A stretch of DNA of 64,000 bases from Paraburkholderia translucens (GCF_020881035.1 NZ_JAJITC010000005.1:372001-436000); one strand, 5' to 3'. Numbered from the stretch's first letter, positions 1 through 9,709 are shown. Notes: generated from the sequence alone by a model not told the origin. Numbers and translations: made by a program.

Positions 1-1707
1 CGCACGCAGATCAAACTCGACGCCGAGTTTCCGCGTTTCACGCAACGCCTGCTCGAAGTGATCTATCCGAACTACGTCGCGCCCACGCCGTCCATCGCAG
101 TCGCCCAACTGCGTCCGAGCCTGCGCGAAGGCGATTTCACCAAAGGGCTCAAGGTACCCCGGCATAGCATGCTGCGCTCGGCGATCCCGCCCGGCGAGCA
201 GACCGCGTGCGAGTTCCGCAGCAGCCAGGACGTCACGCTATGGCCGATCGAGATCGCGGAAGCGCGGCTCACCGCCGTGCCGCCGGATATTCCCGACACC
301 GATCGGCATCTGTTGCCGCACCTGCAATTGCGCGGCGCGTTACGCCTTCGCCTGCGCACAACCGGCGAAGTGAAGTTCAACCAGATGACGAACTTCGACC
401 GGCTGCCTATTTACATCGGCGGCGACGAGCGCATCGCTTCACATCTGTTCGAGCTGATCCACGCTGGCAGCGTCGCTTCGGTAGTGCGCGCGCATGGCGC
501 GCCGAGAGACGAAGGGCAAGTGGTCGCGAAAACGCCAGTCGAATTCGAAGGTCTGCAAGCGGACCAGGGGCTGCTGCCGCTCACGTGGAATGCATTTCAC
601 GGCCACAACCTGTTGCAGGAATACTTCGCGTGCCGCCAGCGCTTCTATTTCTTCGCGCTGACGCAGCTCGCGCCCGGGCTTGCGCGCGTGGACAGCAAGG
701 AAGCCGAGATCGTGCTGCTGCTCGACCGTCTGCCGGAAGAGCTGGCCACGCATGTCGACGCATCGCGTTTCCTGCTGTTCTGCACGCCGATCATCAACCT
801 GTTCCGCAAGCGCACCGACCGCGTCGAAATCAACCGTGCTCAAACCGATTTCCATCTACTCGCCGACCGCACCCGGCCGCTCGACTACGAGATCTTTTCG
901 GTGTCGCGCGTATTCGGTCAGCGCGCGGAAACATCGCTCGAAGTCGAATTCAATCCGCTCTATCAGACCCTGCACAGCGACGTCGGCAACTACGGCCGCT
1001 ATTTCTCGGTGCGCCGCGAACAGCGCGCGCTGTCGGCCAATACACGCAAGTACGGCACCCGTACGCCGTATGTCGGCACCGAGGTCTACGTATCGCTCGT
1101 CGATCAGGCGGAGGCGCCGTACGGCGACGACATCCGTTACCTGTCAGTCGAAGCATGGGTCACCAATCGCGACCTGCCACGCCTGATCCCGCGTAGCCGT
1201 GAGTCCGACCTCACGATGGCGGACTCGGTGCCGGTCGGGGGCGTGCGTCTCGTGCATCCGCCGAGCGCGCCGCGCGCGCCGTACGCGAGCGGTGAAACAG
1301 CGTGGCGTCTGATCCGGCAGCTGAGCTTCAATTACATGCCGCTCGCCGAACTCGACCACGGCGACGGCGGCCAGGCACTGCGTAACATGCTCGGCCTCTT
1401 CATCACCCCGGGCGAGCGCGAACAGGCGCGTCAGATCGAGGCGCTCATCGGCGCGCGCACCGAACCCGTGGTCCGGCGTCTGCCCGGCGACGGGCTACTC
1501 GTCTATGGGCGTGGCGTGCGCTGTGAACTGACGGTCGACGAAACGGGCTTCTCCGGCATCAGCCCGTATCTGTTCGGCCTCGTGCTGGAGCATTACCTCG
1601 CTCGTCACGTATCGATCAACGTGTTCACCGAAACCGAACTGCGTTCGATGCAACGCGGCCTGATCACGCAGTGGCGGCCACGCATGGGCGGACGCGGAGC
1701 GGTATGA
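1..1707 (+). CDS. tssF: T6SS baseplate protein TssF (5' end outside window)
   Basis: Baseplate subunit that forms the wedge complex with TssG, TssE and TssK in the cytoplasm beneath the membrane complex. The reading frame is open from base 1, and the first residues (FPRFTQRLLEVIYPNYVAP, from base 28) match the conserved N-terminal part of TssF, so the true start lies just left of the window. The C-terminal part contains the family pattern LVLEHYLARHVSINVFTETE. The stop overlaps the ATG of tssG (ATGA at 1704-1707), so the two are translationally coupled. tssE and tssH, usual neighbours, are not visible and may lie upstream. Family identity is firm; only the missing N-terminus is unknown. Confidence 0.96.
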   Translation, partial: RTQIKLDAEFPRFTQRLLEVIYPNYVAPTPSIAVAQLRPSLREGDFTKGLKVPRHSMLRSAIPPGEQTACEFRSSQDVTLWPIEIAEARLTAVPPDIPDTDRHLLPHLQLRGALRLRLRTTGEVKFNQMTNFDRLPIYIGGDERIASHLFELIHAGSVASVVRAHGAPRDEGQVVAKTPVEFEGLQADQGLLPLTWNAFHGHNLLQEYFACRQRFYFFALTQLAPGLARVDSKEAEIVLLLDRLPEELATHVDASRFLLFCTPIINLFRKRTDRVEINRAQTDFHLLADRTRPLDYEIFSVSRVFGQRAETSLEVEFNPLYQTLHSDVGNYGRYFSVRREQRALSANTRKYGTRTPYVGTEVYVSLVDQAEAPYGDDIRYLSVEAWVTNRDLPRLIPRSRESDLTMADSVPVGGVRLVHPPSAPRAPYASGETAWRLIRQLSFNYMPLAELDHGDGGQALRNMLGLFITPGEREQARQIEALIGARTEPVVRRLPGDGLLVYGRGVRCELTVDETGFSGISPYLFGLVLEHYLARHVSINVFTETELRSMQRGLITQWRPRMGGRGAV

Positions 1708-2756
1708 GCATGGATGTGGCACTTGTGAGCGCCGCGGCGCCAACGCGTTCGTCGCTCGATCCGCGATCGCTCGGCGCGTGGTTCGATCCCGACTCGCCGT
1801 GGCAATCCGGCTTCCTGAGCCTCCTGCGCGCGATCTCCGCCCGCGACCCGCTGATGCCGCTGCCCGGCACCGCACGCCTGCCGCAACAGGAGCCGTTCCG
1901 GATCGGCCAGCAACCCACTTTGGCCTTTGCGCCGCGCGAGATTGCATCGCTCGGCACGCGCGACGGCCGTCTCGACGTGCGTCTGTTCGGACTCGGCCTG
2001 TGGGGACCGCAGGGGCCGCTGCCGCTGCACATGACGGAGCTGGCCCACAACCGGGTGGAAAGCCACCAGGATCATGCGTTAGTCGGGCTCGTCGATCTGT
2101 TCCATCACCGCGCACTGTCGCAGTTTTATCGTGCATGGGCGTCGGGGCAAGCCACTGCGTCGCTCGACCGCGCCGGTGACGAAGCGTTCTCCTTCTATGT
2201 CGCCAGTCTGACCGGCGTTGACCCGGCCGAGGCGAAGCAGTCGTGTCTGCCCACGCACTCGCGCTACAGCGCGGCGGCGCACCTCGTGCGCGAGGCGCGC
2301 AATCCGCACGGCCTCGCGGCAACACTCTCGCATTACTTCGGGGTCCCGATGCGCATCGAGGAATTCGTGCAGCACTGGATCCATCTTTGCGCATCGGAAC
2401 ATACCAAGCTCGGCGTGCCGGGGCCCGCGGCAATCATCGGCGAATGCGCGCAGCTTGGCGAGGCGATTCCCGACCAGCAGCACAAATTCCGGCTCGTCGT
2501 CGGCCCGCTCGATCTCGACCAGTATCTGCGCCTCACGCCGCATGGGGAAGACCTGCCGACCTTCGTCGAATGGGTGCGGGCCTTCGTCGGCCACGAATAC
2601 GTGTGGGAGGTGAAACTGCTCGTCAAGCCGCGGGCGGCGCCGCCCGCCTGCATCGGCACGTCGCAAAGACTCGGCTACTCGACGTGGCTAGGTAATGCCC
2701 TCGACGACCTTCCCGTCGTCGGCATGGTTTTCGAACCTGAACGGTACAACGACTGA
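1704..2756 (+). CDS. tssG: T6SS baseplate protein TssG
   Basis: Second wedge component of the baseplate, 350 residues, the usual length. The start is taken at the ATG that overlaps the tssF stop (1704); an upstream in-frame start at 1671 would add 11 residues inside tssF and is less likely. Conserved stretches seen include LPLPGTARLPQQEPFRIGQ near residue 50, LWGPQGPLPLHMTE near 105 and the C-terminal RLGYSTWLG, all typical of TssG. It is cotranscribed with tssF and followed 16 bases later by tssA. Confidence 0.96.
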   Translation: MSMDVALVSAAAPTRSSLDPRSLGAWFDPDSPWQSGFLSLLRAISARDPLMPLPGTARLPQQEPFRIGQQPTLAFAPREIASLGTRDGRLDVRLFGLGLWGPQGPLPLHMTELAHNRVESHQDHALVGLVDLFHHRALSQFYRAWASGQATASLDRAGDEAFSFYVASLTGVDPAEAKQSCLPTHSRYSAAAHLVREARNPHGLAATLSHYFGVPMRIEEFVQHWIHLCASEHTKLGVPGPAAIIGECAQLGEAIPDQQHKFRLVVGPLDLDQYLRLTPHGEDLPTFVEWVRAFVGHEYVWEVKLLVKPRAAPPACIGTSQRLGYSTWLGNALDDLPVVGMVFEPERYND

Positions 2757-2772
2757 CCCGGAGTTTCTTCGC

Positions 2773-3834
2773 ATGAACGCCAACACTCCCACCGCCGTGC
2801 TGCGCTACGCGGACCTGCTCGAGCCGGTCTCGGCGGACGCGCCTTGCGGTCCCGATCTCGAATACGATCCGGCTTTCGTGATGCTGCAGGCGGCCGCGGC
2901 CCCGCGCGTCGAAGCGCAATACGGTGACTTCGTCGACGTTCCGCCGTCGGCCAACTGGGCTGAAATCGAGCGGGATTGCCGCGCGCTGCTGCTGCGCACG
3001 AAAGACATCCGCCTCGCGGTGATCCTGCTACGTTGTCGAACCCGACTCGAGGGCGCGGTCGGCCTGCGCGACGGACTCGCCTTCCTGATGGCGATGTTCG
3101 AATGCTACGGCGAAGCACTCCACCCGCTGCCCGTGTTCGATGGCGAACGCGATCCGGCGATGTTTGTGAACGCGATCGGGGGACTCGTCGAGCCGGATGG
3201 CGCGCTGGCCGATGTGCGCGACATCCCGATGTCAAGAGCTGCGGGGCTGCAACTGCATTTGCGCGATATCGAAAAATCATTCGCGACGCCGCGCCAGAAA
3301 GACGCGCTCGCCCCTGAATCCGTCGTCCGGTTGCTCAAGGAATTGTGGGGCCGACGCGACGCGACGATTGCCGCGTTGGTCGAAGCGCAACGTCTGACGC
3401 AACGCATTGCCGCATGGTGCGATCAGACGCTCGGCGCCGATGCGCCCGATCTCGGCGCGTTGTCCCGAGCGCTGCAGCCATTCGCGCAGCACCAGGTGGA
3501 CGGGGGCGGCGCGTCCGCGCCGGTGGCCGCCCACGCCCTCAAGGCGGTAAACGACGCCGAGCCCGTTTCCCCGCCGGCCGCCGCCATGGCAGCGGCGATT
3601 CCGCGGGCCGATGGGCCGCTCGATCTGCCAACGGCCCCCGTTTCTCCCATGGATCGCTGGAGCGCGCTCGCGGCCATCCAGGAAACCCGCATGTGGTTCG
3701 AGCAAAACGAACCGAGCAGCCCCGTCGCTGTTTTGCTGCGCCAGTCGGAACGAATGGTGGGCAAACGGTTTTCAGAACTCGCCCATATCATTCCCGCCGA
3801 TTTACTCGCTAAATGGGATGAGATCGACAGTTGA
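2773..3834 (+). CDS. tssA: T6SS assembly protein TssA (ImpA N-terminal domain)
   Basis: 353-residue TssA. In this family TssA primes tail polymerisation and contacts baseplate and tube/sheath. The N-terminal ImpA domain is recognisable (PVSADAPCGPDLEYDPAF at about residues 17-34, ending in a segment that includes the DGLAFLMAMFECYGEALHP region). A proline/alanine-rich linker near residues 240-290 precedes a C-terminal helical domain (MDRWSALAAIQETRMWFEQ to the LAKWDEIDS end). The ATG at 2773 lies 16 bases after the tssG stop; longer in-frame starts would overlap tssG. It is the last plus-strand core gene before the adhesin gene. Confidence 0.93.
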   Translation: MNANTPTAVLRYADLLEPVSADAPCGPDLEYDPAFVMLQAAAAPRVEAQYGDFVDVPPSANWAEIERDCRALLLRTKDIRLAVILLRCRTRLEGAVGLRDGLAFLMAMFECYGEALHPLPVFDGERDPAMFVNAIGGLVEPDGALADVRDIPMSRAAGLQLHLRDIEKSFATPRQKDALAPESVVRLLKELWGRRDATIAALVEAQRLTQRIAAWCDQTLGADAPDLGALSRALQPFAQHQVDGGGASAPVAAHALKAVNDAEPVSPPAAAMAAAIPRADGPLDLPTAPVSPMDRWSALAAIQETRMWFEQNEPSSPVAVLLRQSERMVGKRFSELAHIIPADLLAKWDEIDS

Positions 3835-3899
3835 GGAATCGAGCACGCCATTCCTTTTCTGTTAGCCCAATTCGTCCGCTGCTCAACCAACAATTTCCA

Positions 3900-4910
3900 A
3901 TGAAACGACTCATCCAGTTTTTCGTCCTGGTTTGCCTCGCCATTCCCCATTTGGCGTTCGCCGCATGCGAGCAGCTGAAGCCGGCGCAGATTACCGAACT
4001 GCTGTCTCAAGGCTACATCGCGGCAAATCCGTTAGTGGTGAACATACCGTTCCAGCAAAGCTCGGTGTCGATCGATCCGGCGTTGCCAATCGGCTCGGTG
4101 ATCGCCACGGGCCTGTCGCCGGCGTACGCCACCTATGCGAACTTCACGGACTGCACGAACGGCGGCACCGTCGCATTCGGTTATTTCAGCGCCACACCGT
4201 CCACCGTTTCTGGCGTGTACGACACCAATATCCCTGGAATCGGCTTTCGCGTGACCTATCTTCGTGCGACCGGCACGAATTCGTCACTTCCGTTCACATC
4301 GAACTTTTCGGCTGGCGAGCCCAATCAGGTGATCTATGGCCGCTTTGGCATCGGCTCGCAATTTCAGATCGAGCTGGTCAAAACGGGGGACATCGGGAGC
4401 AACGTCAACGTGCTGTTCAACACGATAGGAACCGGCATCGCCAATGGTGACGGCAGTCGGGTCGTGACCATCACGGGCGGCGGCATCAACGTCAAGGTAC
4501 TCCCGAGCTGCACGGTCAATACCAGCACACTGAACATCGACTTCGGCACCTTCGGCCCGAGCGACGTGTCGTCTACGGCAGGCCCGACCCAGCCAGTCGA
4601 CTTTACGGTGCTCTGCACCGGTCCCACGCCACCGGCATCGATCACTGCCGTACTTTCCGGAACCCCCGATACCGAAAATAGCAGCATGTTGAAAAACACC
4701 GGTGCGACACATCTCGCGATTCGTTTGCGGGAAGTTGCCACCAACACGATTTTCAAGCCCAACGATCCGACCAGCACCCTCGTTCATACACCGCGAGGCG
4801 CGATGCAATCGCCGTTCGAACTGGAAGCGACCGTGCTGCGCGTCGGAACTGCAACGCCAGCGGCGGGCAAGATTCAGGCGACCGCAACGATCACCATGAC
4901 CATTCTTTGA
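3900..4910 (+). CDS. two-domain fimbrial tip adhesin (FimH-like architecture)
   Basis: 336 residues. A signal peptide (MKRLIQFFVLVCLAIPHLAFA) precedes a first domain beginning CEQL with a second Cys at TDC. The second half, from about SCTVNTSTLNIDFGTF, has the pattern of a type 1 pilin domain with paired cysteines (SCT...VLCTG) and the terminal beta strand KIQATATITMTIL. Two domains of this kind are the architecture of adhesins that cap chaperone-usher fimbriae, the first domain binding the ligand and the second being completed by the chaperone or next subunit. It starts 65 bases after tssA on the same strand, while the chaperone-usher genes are at 24976-29863 on the other strand. The ligand cannot be predicted. 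Family membership is by pattern. Confidence 0.8.
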   Translation: MKRLIQFFVLVCLAIPHLAFAACEQLKPAQITELLSQGYIAANPLVVNIPFQQSSVSIDPALPIGSVIATGLSPAYATYANFTDCTNGGTVAFGYFSATPSTVSGVYDTNIPGIGFRVTYLRATGTNSSLPFTSNFSAGEPNQVIYGRFGIGSQFQIELVKTGDIGSNVNVLFNTIGTGIANGDGSRVVTITGGGINVKVLPSCTVNTSTLNIDFGTFGPSDVSSTAGPTQPVDFTVLCTGPTPPASITAVLSGTPDTENSSMLKNTGATHLAIRLREVATNTIFKPNDPTSTLVHTPRGAMQSPFELEATVLRVGTATPAAGKIQATATITMTIL

Positions 4911-4950
4911 GCCGACTATCCACTACTGACGTTTTTCCGAAGTGCTCAGC

Positions 4951-6354
4951 ATGACCCATTTTCCGGTCAAACCGCCGAATTCGATCTTCGTGCAGATCGC
5001 AAGTTATCGCGATCCGCAATTGATACCCACTCTGCTTGATTTCATTCATAAGGCAAGAAGGCCGGATTTGCTGCGTATCGTCGCGTGTTGGCAGCATGCA
5101 CCCGACGAAACGGTAGGCCAGTTCTGGCAACAGGGTTTCGGCAAATGGCGGACCGAACAGACGGACAACTGGGCGGTCCAGCATCTGAGCTATCGTGACG
5201 CGAAAATCGAGCTAATCGATGTGCCGCACATGATGTCGCAAGGCGCATGCTGGGCTCGTAACCTGCTCCAGCAACGTTATGGCGGTGAACGCTACACGCT
5301 GCAGCTCGACTCGCATCACCGCTTCGTCAGCGAGTGGGACACACTCGTGATCGACATGCTCGAATCATTGCGCGACCAAAGTCCCAAACCGGTGCTGACC
5401 ACCTATCTTCCGATGTACGACCCCGAGAATCACGACTCTCTAAAAAGCGATGAGCCGAGAATATTGGCTTATTCGAGCTTCAACCGTGACGGGGTAGTGG
5501 TATTTCGCTCGAAGAGACTCGCCGACTGGAGAACGCGCAGTCAGCCTGTCCGAACGCGCTTCTTTAGCGCTCACTTCGCATTCGCCGACGGCCATTTTGC
5601 CGAAGCGGTCCAACACGATCCCCACTACTTCTTTCTCGGCGAGGAGATCTCGATCGCCGTCCGCGCGTTCACTCACGGCTATGACCTGTACTGTCCGCAC
5701 CGGCTGATCGCCTGGCACGAATATAAGCGCTCGTATCGCGTCAAGATCTGGAACGACCATACTCAGGAGGCCAAGGATCGGGGTGATATCGAGGAGCCAT
5801 GGAACGAGCGCAATCAACGCTCGTTTCAGCGCAATCGGGCGCTGCTCGGCGTCGACGGAGAGCCGTGGCCGCAGGAAGATTTCGGCAAGTACGGACTCGG
5901 CGCCGAACGCACGCTAGCCGATTACGAGGCGTACGCAGGCATCAGTTTTGCGCTGCGCGGTATCCAGAAGTCGGTACTCAACGACGACGCGCCCGTGCCT
6001 GGCGTGCAGCCTGTCAGCGAAGCGGCATGGAAAGCCTCGCTGCTACGCGCAAATGACGTGCGCGTATGCGTGCATCGGCATAGTTTCGACAAACATGCGC
6101 TCATGCACGGCATCGAACACCCATTGCCGGTCGCCGCGTCCGCCGTCGCTACAATCTACGACCAAGGTGACACCGAACTGCGCCGCGAAATCGTCGATGC
6201 TGGCCGCCTTTGCCGACACCGGAACAACGACTGGCTCGACTTCCATGCGACATTCGAATCAGAGCTTGAGCGGATCCCAGCCTATTGCGTCGTGGAATTG
6301 CTCGACAACGACGGCAACGTATTGAGCCGGGTTCGACGCGCCATCGATCCATGA
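4951..6354 (+). CDS. GlcNAc-transferase-like glycosyltransferase (GT60/PF11397 type)
   Basis: 467 residues, no signal peptide, so probably cytoplasmic. The N-terminal pattern SIFVQIASYRDPQLIPTL, the region GACWARNLLQQRYGGERYTL followed by QLDSHHRF, and LGEEISIAVRAFTHGYDLY are characteristic of the GlcNAc glycosyltransferase family known from eukaryotic Skp1 hydroxyproline GlcNAc transferase and many bacterial homologues. QLDSHHRF takes the place of the metal-binding DxD motif. A GTG at 4942 is the alternative start, but ATG 4951 fits the conserved N-terminus. It lies 40 bases after the adhesin gene. The last 96 bases (6259-6354) overlap the 3' end of rhs on the other strand. Its acceptor is unknown; adhesin, pilin or a surface glycan are all possible. 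Confidence 0.8.
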   Translation: MTHFPVKPPNSIFVQIASYRDPQLIPTLLDFIHKARRPDLLRIVACWQHAPDETVGQFWQQGFGKWRTEQTDNWAVQHLSYRDAKIELIDVPHMMSQGACWARNLLQQRYGGERYTLQLDSHHRFVSEWDTLVIDMLESLRDQSPKPVLTTYLPMYDPENHDSLKSDEPRILAYSSFNRDGVVVFRSKRLADWRTRSQPVRTRFFSAHFAFADGHFAEAVQHDPHYFFLGEEISIAVRAFTHGYDLYCPHRLIAWHEYKRSYRVKIWNDHTQEAKDRGDIEEPWNERNQRSFQRNRALLGVDGEPWPQEDFGKYGLGAERTLADYEAYAGISFALRGIQKSVLNDDAPVPGVQPVSEAAWKASLLRANDVRVCVHRHSFDKHALMHGIEHPLPVAASAVATIYDQGDTELRREIVDAGRLCRHRNNDWLDFHATFESELERIPAYCVVELLDNDGNVLSRVRRAIDP

Positions 6355-9300
6355 CGTGTCGCCTTCGGCAACGTACGGAAACGGTTCCGGCGTCGCGCGG
6401 CCAAGAGGATTGCACCACGTCAGCGGATTCGGCGCGTAGCGATACGGACTGACGCCGCCGTCACCGGTGCGATCGGGGCTGACGTAGCGGCCCGAGTGAG
6501 GATCGTAAAAACGCGCACCGTTGTAATGCAGCGTGGTTTCATCATCCGAATACTGACCGGCATAACGAAGCGGCTGCGCAAACCCATCACTGCTCGCCCA
6601 CTCCTGCGCAACGAGATTGCCCCACGCTCGATAACGCCGTTGCCACACCACCCGTCCGTTTTCGTCGGTTAGCGCGACGGCCGTACCCGCCACGTCCGTG
6701 TGGTAGTGATAGACCTTCATGTTTTCTGGCGTTCCATCGTCCGAGAGTGTCTGGTCCACGCAAGCGAGCGGCGCGAGGCCGATCGAGCGGTCGGGCTCTG
6801 GTTGATACAGGTACGTGCGCAGTGCCGCTGTGTTCTGCTCCTGAATCAGTCTGAAGCCCTGCCACAGATAGCGTGTGACCTCATCCCGTACCGGCGTCGG
6901 TGGTTGCTGTGCTCGTCGCGTCGAAGCCGCTTCAACGAGCTTCGTGATACGTCGGCCCAGTGCATCGTAGTGAAAGCGCACCGTGCTGTCCCTGCAATGC
7001 GCGGCAATGACGTGCCCTTCGGCATCCCATTCGAGCGACAGCGTATGATCGCGGCCGCTTCTACGCACCAGTTGTCCCCACGCGTCGTACTCGTACCGTT
7101 GGCCGCGACATTCCCGTAGCCGGTGATCCGGATAGACGGCCGGGAACCAGTGGCCGCCGGGCGCATCGAGCAGATTGCTCGCGGCGTCCCACGTGAAGTA
7201 CTCGATGTCCAGCTTCTCCGAGACGCACCGCAACAGGCACCCTCGCCGGTCATAGTCGTACCATGTCTGGCCGCCAGCCGCGCCGCCGGTTCTGACGATC
7301 ACGTCTGCGAGACTGTAGTCGGCTTCGCGCCACAACTCGATCACCGGTTCTGTCGCGGCACCCGGCGTGTCCAGGTCAGACCCCGTCACCGAGCGCCACC
7401 ACACAGGCAAGCCGAGCGGCGAATAGCCCGTATGTGTGCGCAAGCTGCCCTGTGTGCGCGCCACCTGGCGGCGCATCGCGTCGTACCAGAAACGCGCGAT
7501 TCGCCGCTCGTCCAGTTCGGCGACTGCAATGTCGCCGGTTTCGAAGCGACGCGTACGCACCTCCTGCTCTTGCGGCAGTTGCGTCGCGACAAGGCGACCC
7601 GCGGCGTCGTACGTATAACGCATTGTGCCGTTCGCGCCATGCTCCGCGATGATCCGGCCATCGGTGTCGTGTTCGAAGCGGATTTCATCGGCACCGATGC
7701 CGAGTAGCTCACCATCCCGGCTCGGTGTACGGCTCACCCGCGCGAGCGCGCCCCGCGGCCCGTAGCGATACGTATAGCGGTTATGCACGGTTTCGCGCCC
7801 GATCAGGCGGCCGGCGCTGTCGTAGTCGAACGTTTCGCGACGCTGTTGCGCGCCGGCCTTCCACGTGATGCAACGGATCTGGCCGCCGTCCGTATAGTCG
7901 AAACTGCGCTCGACGCCGTCTGCATCCATGATCGACCGGCAACCGTTCGCGTCCCACTGCAGCGACTGCACCGCGCCGTTCGCGCTTTCGATTCGAACCA
8001 GGCGCCCATGCGCATCATACTGACGCGAGATCACATGACCTTCCTCGTCGACCGCGCGCACGATATTGCCGCGCCGGTCCCGGTGCCAGTGCCGGCTGCG
8101 GCCGCTCGGACCAACGAAGGAAGTTCGCTGACCCGCGGCATTCCACACGTGACGCTCGATCTGTCCATCCGGACGCGTGACCGTCAACGGGCGCCCGAGG
8201 CCGTCGCGCGCGATTCGCGTAACGGCGCCGAGCGCGTCGGTCACGCTGACGACGTAGCCATTGGCGTCGTACTCATATGCGGTCGTGCTCCCCCCTGCTG
8301 CCGTGCGCCGTGTCACCTGTCCCCATGCATTACGCGTGTAGGTGGTCGCGATTCCCTGCGCATCTGTCGAGCGCGCGACCTCGCCTTCGGCATCGTATTC
8401 AAAGCGCGTGTTTTCTCCTGACGGCGCCTGATAGTGCAACGGCTGCAACCGATCGTTACGCGCCCACATCCATGCACGGCCATCGCTCAGAGCGACCGAC
8501 ACGGGTTCGCGCGACGCAAACGCATACTGCGTCGAACGGGTCTCGCCCTGCGGATCGGTTTCGCACACGACGCGTCCAAGCATGTCGTATTCAAGGCGAA
8601 CCACGCGCTTGCCGGGTAGTTGCACGACGAGCGGCGCGACGGCCTCGCCGTAGTCGAAGCGATAATCCCGGCCGGCGAAATCCGTGTGCGACAACACGCG
8701 GCCCTGCTCGTCATGTCGCCAGCGCGCCTCGTTGCCGAACACGTCGTTGACCGCGCTGGTCCGGCTATCGACGTCGTAAGCGAAGTGCTCGCGCGCGCCT
8801 TCTGACGTGACGCGTTGAACCACCCGCGCGGCGTCCCCGACCGATTCCCACAGGTAGCGTGTCGCCATCCCGAGCGCATCGGCCTCCTCGACGATCCGTC
8901 TTTCACGGTACGCAAAGCGGCGCACGATTTCGCCGACGCGGTTGCGCACTTCGGTGAGTTCGCCATGCTGGCTGTAGCCATACTGGACCAGCGCACCGGT
9001 CGGCCCACCGTCGACACACTCGACGGCAACCAGACGTGCGCCCATCCGCGAGTCGTAATGCATCCGCAATTCGTGGCCGCATGTGCCGCGCACGCGCAGC
9101 AAGCGCCCGTCGGCGTCCCAGATCAGTCCTATCCGCTGCTGGCGCAGATCCTCGACGTACTTGAGCCGGGAAATTCCGTTCGCGTCGAACTCGCCAAACA
9201 CACGGTACTGCGGCCTCAGATCCGCCACGATCAGGCGTCCGTCGCTCAGATGCGCGATGTGCAATTGCGCGGACGACGCGATCACCTGCGACCCGCGCGG

Positions 9301-9693
9301 CGGAAACGGCACGCTGAGTTGGCTGCCGAATTCGTCGGTATAGACAAGCTGATCGTCCAGCTTGCGCAGCGTGATTTCCCAACTCATGCGCCAGCCGACG
9401 CCGAGCAACCCCTGCGCGTGCTGCGCGCTCGAGTAGCAGCGCGACCATTCGATCGGCAACCGGCCGCGCAGCCGGAAATCGGATTCGTCGGCAGGCAGGC
9501 ATATCTTGCTGCCGCTGATCACGTCAACGGAGGCGCACAGAATGCCCGACAGGGCGCGACGCAGCCGATACCGGCCGACCACGTCGCCAAGCCGCTCGCA
9601 ACGGTCGAGCAGCGGTCCGGCACTCGCGAGCGGCAACACGGCGCCGGACAGCCTGACCAGTTCCCCGCCTATTCCTGCGATGCCGGTCGTCAT
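6259..9693 (-). CDS. rhs: Rhs repeat protein with very short C-terminal tip
   Basis: 1144 residues. The N-terminal 110 residues contain a DUF6531-like pattern (SGSKICLPADESDF, RLPIEWSRCYSS). The bulk is a long series of YD repeats such as YEYDANGYVVSVTDALG and RYTYDAAGRL that fold into the Rhs cocoon. The core-end signature is present (RFYDPHSGRYVSPDRTGDGG, YRYAPNPLTWCNPLG). Only about 46 residues follow that signature, too few for the usual polymorphic toxin of 100 or more residues, and no toxin motif is visible. It starts 16 bases after the PAAR gene, so it forms a VgrG-PAAR-Rhs module carried by this T6SS. No immunity gene is seen next to it: the gene on the far side is the glycosyltransferase, which overlaps its 3' end. 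Confidence 0.93.
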   Translation of the reverse strand: MTTGIAGIGGELVRLSGAVLPLASAGPLLDRCERLGDVVGRYRLRRALSGILCASVDVISGSKICLPADESDFRLRGRLPIEWSRCYSSAQHAQGLLGVGWRMSWEITLRKLDDQLVYTDEFGSQLSVPFPPRGSQVIASSAQLHIAHLSDGRLIVADLRPQYRVFGEFDANGISRLKYVEDLRQQRIGLIWDADGRLLRVRGTCGHELRMHYDSRMGARLVAVECVDGGPTGALVQYGYSQHGELTEVRNRVGEIVRRFAYRERRIVEEADALGMATRYLWESVGDAARVVQRVTSEGAREHFAYDVDSRTSAVNDVFGNEARWRHDEQGRVLSHTDFAGRDYRFDYGEAVAPLVVQLPGKRVVRLEYDMLGRVVCETDPQGETRSTQYAFASREPVSVALSDGRAWMWARNDRLQPLHYQAPSGENTRFEYDAEGEVARSTDAQGIATTYTRNAWGQVTRRTAAGGSTTAYEYDANGYVVSVTDALGAVTRIARDGLGRPLTVTRPDGQIERHVWNAAGQRTSFVGPSGRSRHWHRDRRGNIVRAVDEEGHVISRQYDAHGRLVRIESANGAVQSLQWDANGCRSIMDADGVERSFDYTDGGQIRCITWKAGAQQRRETFDYDSAGRLIGRETVHNRYTYRYGPRGALARVSRTPSRDGELLGIGADEIRFEHDTDGRIIAEHGANGTMRYTYDAAGRLVATQLPQEQEVRTRRFETGDIAVAELDERRIARFWYDAMRRQVARTQGSLRTHTGYSPLGLPVWWRSVTGSDLDTPGAATEPVIELWREADYSLADVIVRTGGAAGGQTWYDYDRRGCLLRCVSEKLDIEYFTWDAASNLLDAPGGHWFPAVYPDHRLRECRGQRYEYDAWGQLVRRSGRDHTLSLEWDAEGHVIAAHCRDSTVRFHYDALGRRITKLVEAASTRRAQQPPTPVRDEVTRYLWQGFRLIQEQNTAALRTYLYQPEPDRSIGLAPLACVDQTLSDDGTPENMKVYHYHTDVAGTAVALTDENGRVVWQRRYRAWGNLVAQEWASSDGFAQPLRYAGQYSDDETTLHYNGARFYDPHSGRYVSPDRTGDGGVSPYRYAPNPLTWCNPLGRATPEPFPYVAEGDTSWIDGASNPAQYVAVVVEQFHDAIGWDPLKL

Positions 9694-9709
9694 TTGACCA
9701 TTCTCGCCG

